Part shown: positions 31,601 through 38,913 of the stretch, in pieces
Layout: each line of letters starts with the position of its first letter
How positions within the stretch are numbered: position 1 is the stretch's first letter
NCBI GenBank assembly: GCA_963767645.1
Contig: CAVYEW010000015.1
Span: 1-64,000 of the forward strand
Length of the DNA: 64,000 nucleotides
Direction of reading: 5' to 3'
From: DATFDN01 sp963767645
Lineage (GTDB): Bacteria; Pseudomonadota; Alphaproteobacteria; Acetobacterales; Acetobacteraceae
The notes under the pieces: model-generated
What the model was told of the DNA's origin: nothing
The model's database searches: none
The model's input: the letters and a program-made list of their open reading frames with translations, nothing else
Translations under genes and position numbers: made by a program

Positions 31601-32318
31601 GCGCGACATCGGCCCGCCCGGCCTGCGCCACGGCGCGATTGACCGAGGCGACGAAGCCCAGGTTGCGTTCGTTGCGCAGCAGCGTGATGCGGCCGGCCCG
31701 CGCCTGCCGGGCAAGCCAGGCCGAGAGCGCGGGCTCCGGCGAGGCATCGTCGACGACGATGATCCGGCCCGGCGGCCGCTCGGCGTCAGCCAGCACGGAG
31801 GCGATGCAGCGCCGCGTCTCGGCAAGTCCTCGGTAGCACGGGATGACGACATCCACCCGCACGCCGGCGGGACAGGATGGCGAGCATCCGGCCGAGGGCA
31901 GGAAAGCCGTGTCGTCGAACGCGGGTTCGGTGGCGAAGCCGAGCCCCCGGCCGACGAGCATGTGGAAGACGAGCGGATTCGCAGCCGCCTGCGGATGCCG
32001 CTCCGCGTAGAAGACGGCATCGAAACGCGGATGCGGGTTGCGCAGCTCAGCAGCGCCGACGCTCAGGTAATGGAGCAGCGGGTCCATGCCCGAGGCCGCG
32101 ACATCGGGGTTTCGCTCGCGATACCAGGCGCTGTCGAAGAACGGGTTCGGGTTGCGGCCTTCGGCCAGGCCGTAGAGCGCGTAGTGCTCCAGCGGATCAA
32201 GGCGGGTGTGCGCCAGGTCGGGGTATTCGGCGAGGTAGAAGGCGGGGTCGAAGATCGGGAGCAGCTGGGAGGCGACGGACGGGACGGCCGGCTTGGGCGT
32301 CTTGCGGGCAGAGCGCAT
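28662..32318 (-). CDS. Multidomain glycosyltransferase (GT2 + GT4); true homology ends near 29915
   Basis: The N-terminus has three repeats of the type FDPAFYLAEYPDLA / HYALYGLAEGRNPNP, found before many surface-glycan transferases. Residues about 150-400 are a GT2 domain (VDVVIPCYRGLAETRRCI, DDAS, LLNSDTEVPSGWL). Residues about 430-810 are GT4 (LFVSHALGGGVNRH, VHDWFLICPQ, VLGVLAAQKGA, AAGLPIVAARIGAFPERL), ending GDFYGDEYLIAGAG. From about 29910 downward the frame stays open but runs through a repeat pair and then reads the following glycosyltransferase in the wrong frame, so that tail is not real. It probably builds a surface polysaccharide. Confidence 0.75.
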   Translation of the reverse strand: MRSARKTPKPAVPSVASQLLPIFDPAFYLAEYPDLAHTRLDPLEHYALYGLAEGRNPNPFFDSAWYRERNPDVAASGMDPLLHYLSVGAAELRNPHPRFDAVFYAERHPQAAANPLVFHMLVGRGLGFATEPAFDDTAFLPSAGCSPSCPAGVRVDVVIPCYRGLAETRRCIASVLADAERPPGRIIVVDDASPEPALSAWLARQARAGRITLLRNERNLGFVASVNRAVAQAGRADVALLNSDTEVPSGWLSRLAGHAYAEDRIASVSPWSNNATICSYPAIAGGPPAFGLETEVIDAAARAANAGRRVGVPTTVGFCMYVKRAALDEVGGFDAEAFGRGYGEECDFCLRAAARGWRHVLACDTYVHHEAETSFGRGASKARAAGEAALAVRWPEFPAMVERHVLRGPAEPARFALTAELYRRAGLPVILFVSHALGGGVNRHIEVLAERLRGRANLLLLQPSERGALISAPSLPGHGGAAIPAERTDALIRVLASAGVSRVHVHHVMGLDLDLRHVIRGLGVPFDLTVHDWFLICPQVNLLPHLDGQYCGEPDQAGCNACITDRPSHGAREILHWRASHAWLLREAERVLCPSEDARRRIARFGWGEKAVLAPHEPAPAEPWAVHAPSLDRSEALRVAVLGVLAAQKGAASVLALAEATDAAEIELRLIGYPEQTLPRHLRRRIKTTGPYEEDALPGLLTKARAHVAWFPAQWPETWSYTLSAAIAAGLPIVAARIGAFPERLEGRPLTWLVEPDAPSSVWRAAFAQARAAIGAPESTASRLRPALGDFYGDEYLIAGAGNPPPPLVGGGRGRGSRAILQLILRTPHRPPAGAPQPLPRPPPARGGGACAQRHCRARAVRHHRCAHALRLYPPAAAAAPPEGGGGAECDGGAAGGGVGSAGRYPAHAAPCRPGPGSGPGAGAALPQKRHGARLRPGRRPAARAARPRRRGGAARAGGGGAIPAGPCRCGLGLHAGACPPYRRRAGRRAGGRERAGRASMVSGRSRAAAPAPESGAAPVHGHGDARWRLRPRRAGAGAAARKVRAAHQVRHDRRHRARRSAVVGEPYGPDRGGGTVLSGICQLDHAIASLGYRHRPACGYAVQPRQVGDQDARLRGARRSGARLRRAGLSRLARRRRRRETGRQHRGGMDRCPRSSDPPCPAPPGSGRRGPCRAAERRNLGGAGVRAAGGVPRGGGPCRPGRGAGSGNGLTAAGAWR
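28685..29818 (-). CDS. GT4-type glycosyltransferase domain (possibly the C-terminal part of the next gene)
   Basis: The open frame begins at a GTG inside a palindromic repeat, so its first 18 residues are translated repeat sequence. The conserved part starts at ALSVIAVPERYDTTGVPT. A GT-B fold is visible: LRADILLTQRHAVP, YDLDDDLLHVP, VRLLFMGTATHDGDF and the donor-site region WDIGIAPLVDTPFNRAKSAIKTLDYAAL. There is no native start codon before the conserved part. Relative to the upstream glycosyltransferase the offset is 3n+1, so one longer gene with a single-base error in the repeat is plausible. Confidence 0.75.
   Translation of the reverse strand: MRLNPSPGPLPQGEGERALSVIAVPERYDTTGVPTPCAYIRLLQPLHHPKAAAGLNVTVARPEEALDLRADILLTQRHAVPDLEAAQALARHCRKSGMALVYDLDDDLLHVPPDHADAAELRGRAAVVRFLLAHADAVWVSTPGLARRIADARADARVVENGLDERLWFPDGHAPPRLRQSPVRLLFMGTATHDGDFALVEPVLARLHERFGPRIRFDMIGVTARDDLPLWVNRTAPIGVAGQSYPGFVNWITQLPAWDIGIAPLVDTPFNRAKSAIKTLDYAALGAAVLASDVPAYRGSLAGAGAGKLVANTEAAWIDALDHLIRHARLRRDLAAGARAALLSGGTLAAQASARLAAFRAVADRAGQDAVRDLETA
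29771..29910. repeat. Inverted pair of GC-rich palindromic repeats inside a glycosyltransferase gene
   Basis: Copies at 29771-29809 and 29871-29910, opposite orientation, tails inward, 61-bp spacer. They separate two glycosyltransferase modules. Both flanking reading frames are open across the whole element. Confidence 0.85.
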
Positions 32319-32323
32319 TGCCC

Positions 32324-34219
32324 TCAGGACCGCTTTCCGAGTGTCTGCAGCAAAGCAGTCGCCTCCATGATCTCGGCATGGCCAAGCACCTCTTGGAACA
32401 GCCGATCCTCCTGCGCTGGCTCGCGGAACTCCGCGAGGATCGCGTCGTAGGCACGGTCCAGAGTCCGGTCATCCGGGTTCAGGTTTTGGATCACAACCAG
32501 ACCAGTCGGCGGCGCGTTGCAGCAGCGCACCGACAGATCAGGACGGTAGCGGGGCAGGATCGCCAGCAGCTTCCAAACGTCACCGGTCCACCATCCCGAG
32601 AACGGCGCTGTCCCGCTCCTCTCTGCCTCGGTCCGGTCGCGATTGGCCATTTGCCGGTTCAGGGGCAGGCAGTCGTGGAGGACGATGACGGAGTCGCGAC
32701 GGCAGAACCGCTCGACGTTGATCAAGTCCCTGAGCGCATTTTCCATCAGATGCATGCCATCGATGAACGCCAGGTCGATTGGCTGTCCAAGCAAGGCAAC
32801 CGGATTGTATCGCCGGAAAAACTCGTCGCTCGGCATCTGATACAGCAAAATGGCCGGCGCCCGCGCCGGGATGCGGACTTGCGGCTGAAATTGGACATCA
32901 ATGCCGATCGCGGTGCATTCGGCCAGCGCGAGAGTCTCGCCATCAAGGCAACCGATTTCAAGGTAGCTACCCGGCCGCAGAGTCTGATGCAGCTGGCGAA
33001 GGCAATCACGATAGAAAAGCCCGGTGTGCTCCGGGCGGGATAACGGATTGCCCACAACGACGGGCCTTGCTGGCACGGAACCCGTTGCTTTTTCGAGCGC
33101 CTCGCCCAGCCGCCCGAGATCAACCTGAAACGGACTGTTCGGCGGCTCGGCCATGCCATCGACGGCTCTGCCTATGACCTCGACATAGGTGATCCCGAGT
33201 TGTCCGGCTAGATCCCAGAAGAAGGAATCGCCCCAGTTGCTGGGCGACAATACGATGACCGAGCTGTCGCGGGGCGCGAACATCAGGTTGGTCAGTGCGG
33301 CGCCCTTCACGCCCATGACCACGGCGGCCTCGGAAAACATACGCGCCTGTTCACGTAGCCCGTGCTCCTCGGGCCGGATGATGTCGAACCCGTACGCCGA
33401 GGCGAGTCGCAGTACATCCGCCTCGTTCAGCAGTGTCCGCGGTCCCTGCGCATTCCGCTGCACGTAGAGCCGCCGCCGAGGCAGTTGAGAATCCGGAACC
33501 AGCTTGGCGCGCAAGGCCCGCAGCGCCTCCGGATGCTTGAAGAGCGGGGAGACGCTGGTGGGAGTCACGTAGTAGAGACGGGAAAACATGACCGCCTCGG
33601 CATCGTCATGTTCCACGATGGGGATGCCGGCGGCTACGACGCCCAGGGTCTCGGCAACGATGCGCCGCATCGCCGGCAAGGCCTGCTTGCCAACGACGAT
33701 CTGGATGTCGTTACCACGCAGCCGATCCACCAACAGCGCCAGCAACGCCGCCGAATCAACCAGCCAGTGCCCGTAATTGCGCCACCATGGCGCCTTGGCA
33801 AGAATGGAGACACGGTTTTCCTTGCGGACCGGTTCTGCCAATGGGCAGAGCCAGCCGGGTCCAGTCGGTCGCAGACCGGGCGGCGTGCGTTTCTGTTCGA
33901 GGATGGCGCGGCAGCTCTCCTGCACCAAGAGACCATTTCGAGTGATGACTGACCCTTGGCCGATCACCAGCGCGTCGCTCAGCAATATTCCGACGGCCGG
34001 ACCGTAGGGCTGGACCAGCTTCGCCAAGTCCTCGAAATAGGGGCCTCGAAACGCGGGATAGAGGTCGTCCGGGTTGACCATCACGGCCGGCCTGCGCTCA
34101 TAGGTGCCAGACCGCGCCAATTCGTGCATAGCGACCACTCCCGCTTCCGATCGCAGCGACGGGTCGCCCAAGAGGGCCGACAGCGAGATGAGGCGAACAG
34201 GCAGGTCGCGTATAATCAT
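32324..34219 (-). CDS. GT61 glycosyltransferase fused to a class I methyltransferase
   Basis: A 631-aa two-domain protein. Residues about 90-370 are a GT61-type (DUF563) transferase: PWWRNYGHWLVDSAALL, RRRLYVQRN, MGVKGAALTNLMFAP and VLSPSNWGDSFFWDLA. Residues about 400-600 are a class I SAM-dependent methyltransferase of the Methyltransf_24 kind: GSYLEIGCLDGETLALAE, then LAFIDGMHLMENALRDL and VIVLHDCLP. A single chain could add and then methylate a sugar. It lies five bases before the multidomain glycosyltransferase and is divergent from another GT61 gene 168 bp away. Confidence 0.88.
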   Translation of the reverse strand: MIIRDLPVRLISLSALLGDPSLRSEAGVVAMHELARSGTYERRPAVMVNPDDLYPAFRGPYFEDLAKLVQPYGPAVGILLSDALVIGQGSVITRNGLLVQESCRAILEQKRTPPGLRPTGPGWLCPLAEPVRKENRVSILAKAPWWRNYGHWLVDSAALLALLVDRLRGNDIQIVVGKQALPAMRRIVAETLGVVAAGIPIVEHDDAEAVMFSRLYYVTPTSVSPLFKHPEALRALRAKLVPDSQLPRRRLYVQRNAQGPRTLLNEADVLRLASAYGFDIIRPEEHGLREQARMFSEAAVVMGVKGAALTNLMFAPRDSSVIVLSPSNWGDSFFWDLAGQLGITYVEVIGRAVDGMAEPPNSPFQVDLGRLGEALEKATGSVPARPVVVGNPLSRPEHTGLFYRDCLRQLHQTLRPGSYLEIGCLDGETLALAECTAIGIDVQFQPQVRIPARAPAILLYQMPSDEFFRRYNPVALLGQPIDLAFIDGMHLMENALRDLINVERFCRRDSVIVLHDCLPLNRQMANRDRTEAERSGTAPFSGWWTGDVWKLLAILPRYRPDLSVRCCNAPPTGLVVIQNLNPDDRTLDRAYDAILAEFREPAQEDRLFQEVLGHAEIMEATALLQTLGKRS

Positions 34220-34387
34220 TCGCCTCCCATGATCCGAGTGCGGGCGGGCGCAGACCTAGCCCGGGCTCTCTTTTACGGCAATGGTCTGCTTGATCTCTCC
34301 AACGGCTCCGATCGTATCGCGCCTGGCGCCAGGTCTGATAAAATCGTCGCCCTGCCTAGCACAATGTTTTGGAGGCAGACCCGCCCC

Positions 34388-35629
34388 ATGAACGATGATC
34401 CGAGTCCCTGCATGGCGTCCGTAATACCCAAGGACTTGCGATTCCTGTCCTTCCCCTCCTCGTCCATGACGGTAGCTGGTGATATCGCGGAACTGAGTGA
34501 CCTACCGTTCGCGAGAACCGTAGTTGCTCCGCCAGCCCGCATGAGCTTGCCGGAATCGTGCGTGCTAAACGCGCCGTCGGCTCGGCACGGCGTTCCGGGA
34601 AGCTGGGGCTACCCCGAGGACGCGATGCTGTCCTGGGATGCACCGGCCCGGAACATATTCCCGAGAGAGGTGAGATATCCGGAAATGGCCGTCTCGCGAC
34701 TGGACGAGGCATACTGTCTGCCCTACGCGCCGCCGTTCCTGCCCGCCAGCCGCAGACTTGCAAGCGACTTCAACATTCCTTGGGATGCGCGAGCAGTCGG
34801 GTGGTTTCAGCATGAAGGTGGGAACTTGTACCGGCTTCCGATCGAGATGAGGCTGTCTGATGCCCGGTCAATCGAAACCGGATTCTTCATGGGCCACCTC
34901 GTATCCGGCCATTTCGGACATTTTCTGGGAGACTGCCTAAGCCGGATCTACGCATGGGAGCTTTGCCGCGAGATGTTCGGCGATGTCAAGCTGATCATTG
35001 AACATACGCGCGAGGATACGAGCTTCCGAAATCTGCTGCTGCGCGCGGCAGGCGTGGATTTGGAGGACGTGATCTTCTCGCAGGGCCTATACCATTGCCG
35101 CAGATTGCTGCTGGCCACTCCCTCGCTTGGCGTATCGCGATACGCCTCACCCGGCTCAGCCCAGCTTTGGCAACGGATTCGCGATGCATTCGATCATCCG
35201 CCCTCATCGCTTGCCGATAACGTGTATCTCTCACGTTCGCGCCAGTCCGCACGGAAAATGACCAACGAGGCGGAGGTCGAGGAGGTTTTCAAAAGCTTTG
35301 GATTCCTCGTGATCAACCTGGAAGATCATCCCGTCGATAGACAGATTGGAATCGTATCGACAGCCCGCTACGTGGCCGGCCCTGGCGGATCCGCGATGTT
35401 CAATCTGGCGTTTCAGAAGCGTCTTAGATCGGTGCTGATCCTGATTCCGGAAACGTTCGTGCAAACCACCGAGCTTCTGTTCCTAGCTGGCGCTGATTGC
35501 AGCGCGTATTTTCACGTCGGCTCAAGAGATATGCCCGACACGACTCCCATGACCATCAACGACTCCTGGCGGGCCGACTTATCCAGATTGGCCAGCGACA
35601 TTAGCGACTGGCTTTCAGGCAGTCGGTGA
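34388..35629 (+). CDS. GT61-family glycosyltransferase
   Basis: A 413-aa protein starting at MNDDPSPCMASVIPKD; a second ATG nine codons in is also possible. The GT61 (DUF563) features are FMGHLVSGHFGHFLGDCLSR, VYLSRSRQSARKMTNEAEV, YVAGPGGSAMFNLAF and VLILIPETF. There is no signal peptide or TM helix. Codon use and base composition are visibly less GC-rich than the surrounding housekeeping genes, which suggests transfer with the adjacent methyltransferase gene. The 168 bp upstream shared with the divergent GT61 fusion holds no motif I can name. Confidence 0.82.
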   Translation: MNDDPSPCMASVIPKDLRFLSFPSSSMTVAGDIAELSDLPFARTVVAPPARMSLPESCVLNAPSARHGVPGSWGYPEDAMLSWDAPARNIFPREVRYPEMAVSRLDEAYCLPYAPPFLPASRRLASDFNIPWDARAVGWFQHEGGNLYRLPIEMRLSDARSIETGFFMGHLVSGHFGHFLGDCLSRIYAWELCREMFGDVKLIIEHTREDTSFRNLLLRAAGVDLEDVIFSQGLYHCRRLLLATPSLGVSRYASPGSAQLWQRIRDAFDHPPSSLADNVYLSRSRQSARKMTNEAEVEEVFKSFGFLVINLEDHPVDRQIGIVSTARYVAGPGGSAMFNLAFQKRLRSVLILIPETFVQTTELLFLAGADCSAYFHVGSRDMPDTTPMTINDSWRADLSRLASDISDWLSGSR

Positions 35630-35665
35630 AGACCCGAGATTTACGAATGCCACGTGCGAACGGGG

Positions 35666-36304
35666 TTAGCCACTCCTGAGCTTGAGGACCGCAGTACGCC
35701 GGGCGAAGGCAATGAACTCCAGGCGGCGCGCGTAGGAGCGTATCAGCGGGTCCTGTTCGCTGGCGATCTCCAGGACGGCATCGCCCACCATGTAGTCGGT
35801 CATCCTTTGGAGAAAGCTGGCAGCCAATTCCCTCGCCCCATGCTGGTAGTAGCCGACATGGGTGCCATAGCTGGTGTCCAAGTCCTCCAGGATGTAGAAG
35901 CGCCCAGGCTTTACGAATGGCAGCAGATAGCGGAATGATGTAATCTGATGATCCCAGAAATGGGAGCCGTCATCCAGCACGAGGTCGAAGGGACCGTATT
36001 GCGTCGCTACGCGCACAAGATCGGCGACATTTCCCTGGTCCGCGATCTCTACTCGGGTACGCTCGGTTTCAAACTGTTTTGCATTTGGCTCGATATCGAT
36101 AGCGACGATCCGGCCGCGGCCGAAATACTCCGCCCACATAGCCAGTGAGTTGCCCTGATAGACGCCGATCTCCAATACGGACACGTCCTGAAATCGTAGC
36201 GGCCCGAGGAACGTCTCGTAGAACCGCAGGAAGTCGTGGTGATGCGACGCTTTGTCGGTTCCAGCTCTGAGGCCGATTGTATCAAGAGATGGCTGGTCTG
36301 GCAT
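35666..36304 (-). CDS. Class I SAM-dependent methyltransferase
   Basis: A 212-aa enzyme from MPDQPSLDTIGLRAGTDKAS. The SAM site is VSVLEIGVYQGNSLAMWAEYF followed by IVAIDIEPNAKQF. The acidic motif FDLVLDDGSHFWDHQI suggests a metal-dependent methyltransferase. Similar enzymes modify macrolides or surface sugars (the MycE/CmcI group). Here the glycosyltransferase context makes glycan methylation the likely role. It converges on the GT61 gene. Confidence 0.85.
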   Translation of the reverse strand: MPDQPSLDTIGLRAGTDKASHHHDFLRFYETFLGPLRFQDVSVLEIGVYQGNSLAMWAEYFGRGRIVAIDIEPNAKQFETERTRVEIADQGNVADLVRVATQYGPFDLVLDDGSHFWDHQITSFRYLLPFVKPGRFYILEDLDTSYGTHVGYYQHGARELAASFLQRMTDYMVGDAVLEIASEQDPLIRSYARRLEFIAFARRTAVLKLRSG

Positions 36305-36347
36305 CTGCTGTCTCTCTGTCGGCGGTACGCGAGCCGCCGTCGATTTC

Positions 36348-36557
36348 TTACCCGATCGTCTGCATCGCTTGCAGCATGTCCGCCGACAGCAACGCCCCCG
36401 GCGCATCGGATTGCTGCGTCTGTCCCGCCCCCGGCGCCGCGCCGGCCTTCCGGGCCGCGTCGAGCTGCTGGGTGAAAGATTGAGTCTGGTTGGCCGGAGC
36501 GTGTGGGTGCGTGCTGCTGTGGTGGGTAACGCCATGAAGGGCGGCAGAGATGCTCAT
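36348..36557 (-). CDS. Small protein of unknown function, 69 aa
   Basis: It starts MSISAALHGVTHHSSTH and ends ADMLQAMQTIG. It is rich in His, Gln and Ala, with a helical middle (TQSFTQQLDAARKAG) and no TM helix. The ending (LLSADMLQAMQ) looks like a conserved short helix. It sits alone, 44 bp upstream of the methyltransferase start on the same strand. I do not recognise a family. Confidence 0.6.
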   Translation of the reverse strand: MSISAALHGVTHHSSTHPHAPANQTQSFTQQLDAARKAGAAPGAGQTQQSDAPGALLSADMLQAMQTIG

Positions 36558-36673
36558 GGGACGGCTCCCGTTGCGGACACCCCAACATAAGCACATGCCA
36601 TGCCATCTCCCGCGCACCCACGCGCGCAGCCTTTGCACGCGCAGCCCGGCACCTCCGACCCGGCAGAGCGTGC

Positions 36674-37573
36674 CTAGCTCGCCGGCCAGAGCCGGGCAGC
36701 GCCGCGTACCCCGGAGGAGTCGCCGTGCCGGTTGCGCACGATCCTCGTCTCGACGGTGTCGCTGAAGACGTAGCGCCGCAGCAGCTGCGGCACGTCCGCG
36801 TATAGGTGCTCCATGTTCGACAGCCCGCCCCCGAGCACGACCACATCCGGGTCGAGTATGTTCACGATCACCGCGAGCCCCCGCGCCAGGCGATCGGCGT
36901 GCCGGGCCAGCGCCTCCTGCGCCCGCGCCTCGCCGGCGGCGGCGCGGGCCGGAAGCCGGCTGGCATCGCGCGCGCCCGGCCCATCGCAATCGCGCGCCAG
37001 TGATGGGCCGGCGAGGAACGTCTCCAGACAGAGATTGTGCCCGCACCAGCAGCGCGGGCCCGGCAGCTCGTCGGGGCGTGGCCAGGGAAGCGGCGTGTGG
37101 CCCCACTCCCCGGCGATGCGGTGCTGGCCGCCATGCACGACCCCGTTCATCACCAGCCCGCCGCCGACGCCGGTGCCCAGGATTACGCCGAACACCACGC
37201 CGTAGCCGGCGCCGGCGCCATCGCTCGCCTCGCTCAGTGCGAAGCAGTTGGCATCGTTCTCGACCCGCACCTCCCGGCCAAGCTTGGCGTTGATGTCGCG
37301 GTCCAGCGTGTGGCCGTTGAGCGCGATGGAGTTGGCGTTCTTGACCTTTCCGGTGGCCGGGCTGATGACGCCGGGAATGCCGATGCCCACCGTCGCCGTT
37401 TCGCCGAGTGCCGCCTCTGTGCCGCGCACCAGTCCGGCGATCGCGTCCAACGTCTCGGCATACGTGCGCGGAGTAGGGATGCGGTGGCGATGCCGCTCGG
37501 CGCCATCCGGACCGAGCACCGCGATCTCGATCTTGGTGCCGCCCAGGTCGATGCCGATACGGTGTTGTGTCAT
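36674..37573 (-). CDS. ROK family sugar kinase (fructokinase/N-acetylhexosamine kinase type)
   Basis: An ATP-dependent cytosolic kinase of a hexose, 299 aa. The phosphate-binding start is IGIDLGGTKIEIAVL. The ROK signature is VGIGIPGVISPATGKVKNAN, and the catalytic base region is RVENDANCFALSE. The zinc site CWCGHNLCLE is intact. This set fits fructokinase (Mak) or GlcNAc kinase; sequence alone does not separate them. It is divergent from tusA with 62 bp between starts. Confidence 0.9.
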   Translation of the reverse strand: MTQHRIGIDLGGTKIEIAVLGPDGAERHRHRIPTPRTYAETLDAIAGLVRGTEAALGETATVGIGIPGVISPATGKVKNANSIALNGHTLDRDINAKLGREVRVENDANCFALSEASDGAGAGYGVVFGVILGTGVGGGLVMNGVVHGGQHRIAGEWGHTPLPWPRPDELPGPRCWCGHNLCLETFLAGPSLARDCDGPGARDASRLPARAAAGEARAQEALARHADRLARGLAVIVNILDPDVVVLGGGLSNMEHLYADVPQLLRRYVFSDTVETRIVRNRHGDSSGVRGAARLWPAS

Positions 37574-37635
37574 GCGCCCAGCATGACAACACCACGCGGC
37601 TTGCTCAAGACGCCAGGCCAGCGCCAGGATGGCGC

Positions 37636-37890
37636 ATGACAGAGCGCCTGCTCGACGTGAAGGAGTTGAAGTGCCCGCTGCCGGTGTTGCGCGCCAACCG
37701 CGAGCTGCGCGGGATGGCGCCGGGCGAGCGGCTGCGGGTGCTGGCCACCGACCGGGCGGCGGTCTCGGACTTCCAGGCCTATTGCCGCGAGACCGGGCAC
37801 GCGCTGCTGGCCTGCAGCGAGGAGGCCGGGGTGTTCAGCTTCCTGATCCGCCGCCGCGCTGAAGACCCGGCTCCGTCCGGGGAAGGATAG
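37636..37890 (+). CDS. TusA-type sulfurtransferase
   Basis: An 84-aa protein with the SirA/TusA fold. It carries the CPxP motif in KELKCPLPVLRANREL, whose cysteine carries the persulfide. VLATDRAAVSDFQAYCRETGH is the usual second half. It could relay sulfur for tRNA thiolation or cofactor synthesis. The deacetylase-like gene follows after six bases, suggesting an operon of the two. Confidence 0.9.
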   Translation: MTERLLDVKELKCPLPVLRANRELRGMAPGERLRVLATDRAAVSDFQAYCRETGHALLACSEEAGVFSFLIRRRAEDPAPSGEG

Positions 37891-37896
37891 AAGACC

Positions 37897-38829
37897 GTGT
37901 CCGTTGCCCTCATCACCCACCCGGCCTGCCTCGGCCACGACGCCGGGCCGTGGCATCCGGAATGCCCTGACCGGCTCCGCGCCGTGCTGGCGGCGCTGGA
38001 CGACGCGCCTTTTCAGGCCCTGCTCCGGCAGGAAGCGCCCGAGGCGGACGAGTCCGCGCTGCTGCGCGCACATCCGGCTGAGCATGTCCGCTCCATCCTG
38101 ACGATCCGGCCTCCGCCCGGCCGGACCGTGCAGCTTGACGCCGATACCGCGATGAGCGTCGGCAGTGCCGAGGCGGCGCTACGCGCCGCGGGCGGGGCGA
38201 TGCTCGCCGTGGACGCGGTGATGGACGGCCGGGCCGATGCCGCCTTCGCCGCCGTCCGTCCGCCGGGCCATCATGCCGAGCCGACGCGCGCGATGGGCTT
38301 CTGCCTGTTCAACAACGCCGCGGTCGCCGCCCATCACGCCCGCGCCCGCTGGGGCCTGCGGCGGATCGCGGTGGTGGATTTCGACGTCCATCACGGCAAC
38401 GGCACGCAGGCGATGTTCGCCGACGACCCGGAGCTGTTCTACGCCTCCTCCCACCAGAGCCCGTGCTATCCGGGCACCGGACGGCGCGAGGAGCGCGGCT
38501 GCGCCGGCAATATCGTCAACGTGCCGCTGCGTCCCGGCACCAGCAGCGCCGGGTTCCGCGCCGCATGGGAGGCCGAGATCCTGCCCGCGCTTGATGGCTT
38601 CGCGCCGGACCTGCTGATCGTCTCGGCCGGGTTCGACGCGCACAAGGCCGACCCGCTGGCGCAGCTGCGGCTGGAGACCGAGGACTTCGCCTGGATCACG
38701 CGCGAGCTGGTCGCCTTCGCCCGGCGCCGCACGGACGGGCGCATGGTCTCGCTGCTGGAGGGCGGCTACGACCTCGACGCTTTGGCTGCTTCCGCGGCCG
38801 TGCATGTCCGCGAGCTGATGCGGGACTGA
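37897..38829 (+). CDS. Histone-deacetylase-like amidohydrolase
   Basis: A zinc hydrolase of the class II HDAC/acetoin-utilisation family, 310 aa, starting at a GTG after GGAAGGA. Catalytic histidines are in RPPGHHAEP. The zinc ligands are in VVDFDVHHGNGTQ and SAGFDAHKADPL, and GGYDLDALA closes the pocket. Bacterial members act on acetylated polyamines or other N-acetyl amines; the substrate here is unknown. Confidence 0.92.
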   Translation: MSVALITHPACLGHDAGPWHPECPDRLRAVLAALDDAPFQALLRQEAPEADESALLRAHPAEHVRSILTIRPPPGRTVQLDADTAMSVGSAEAALRAAGGAMLAVDAVMDGRADAAFAAVRPPGHHAEPTRAMGFCLFNNAAVAAHHARARWGLRRIAVVDFDVHHGNGTQAMFADDPELFYASSHQSPCYPGTGRREERGCAGNIVNVPLRPGTSSAGFRAAWEAEILPALDGFAPDLLIVSAGFDAHKADPLAQLRLETEDFAWITRELVAFARRRTDGRMVSLLEGGYDLDALAASAAVHVRELMRD

Positions 38830-38912
38830 CCCCTCCCCCCGGCCCCCTCCCGCAAGGGGAGGGGGAGGCCACTGAGAGCCCCATCCCCTTGCGGGAGGGG
38901 GTTGGGGAAAGG
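38829..38912. repeat. Inverted pair of GC-rich palindromic repeats
   Basis: Copies at 38829-38868 and 38879-38912, opposite orientation, tails outward, 10-bp spacer. They fill the gap between two convergent stop codons completely and so probably serve as the terminator there. Confidence 0.85.
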
Positions 38913-38913
38913 C

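Noticed and set aside
30198..32450. A 750-codon plus-strand frame opposite the multidomain glycosyltransferase
   Set aside because: It has shadow-type composition and no motif. The minus strand codes for clear GT2 and GT4 domains.
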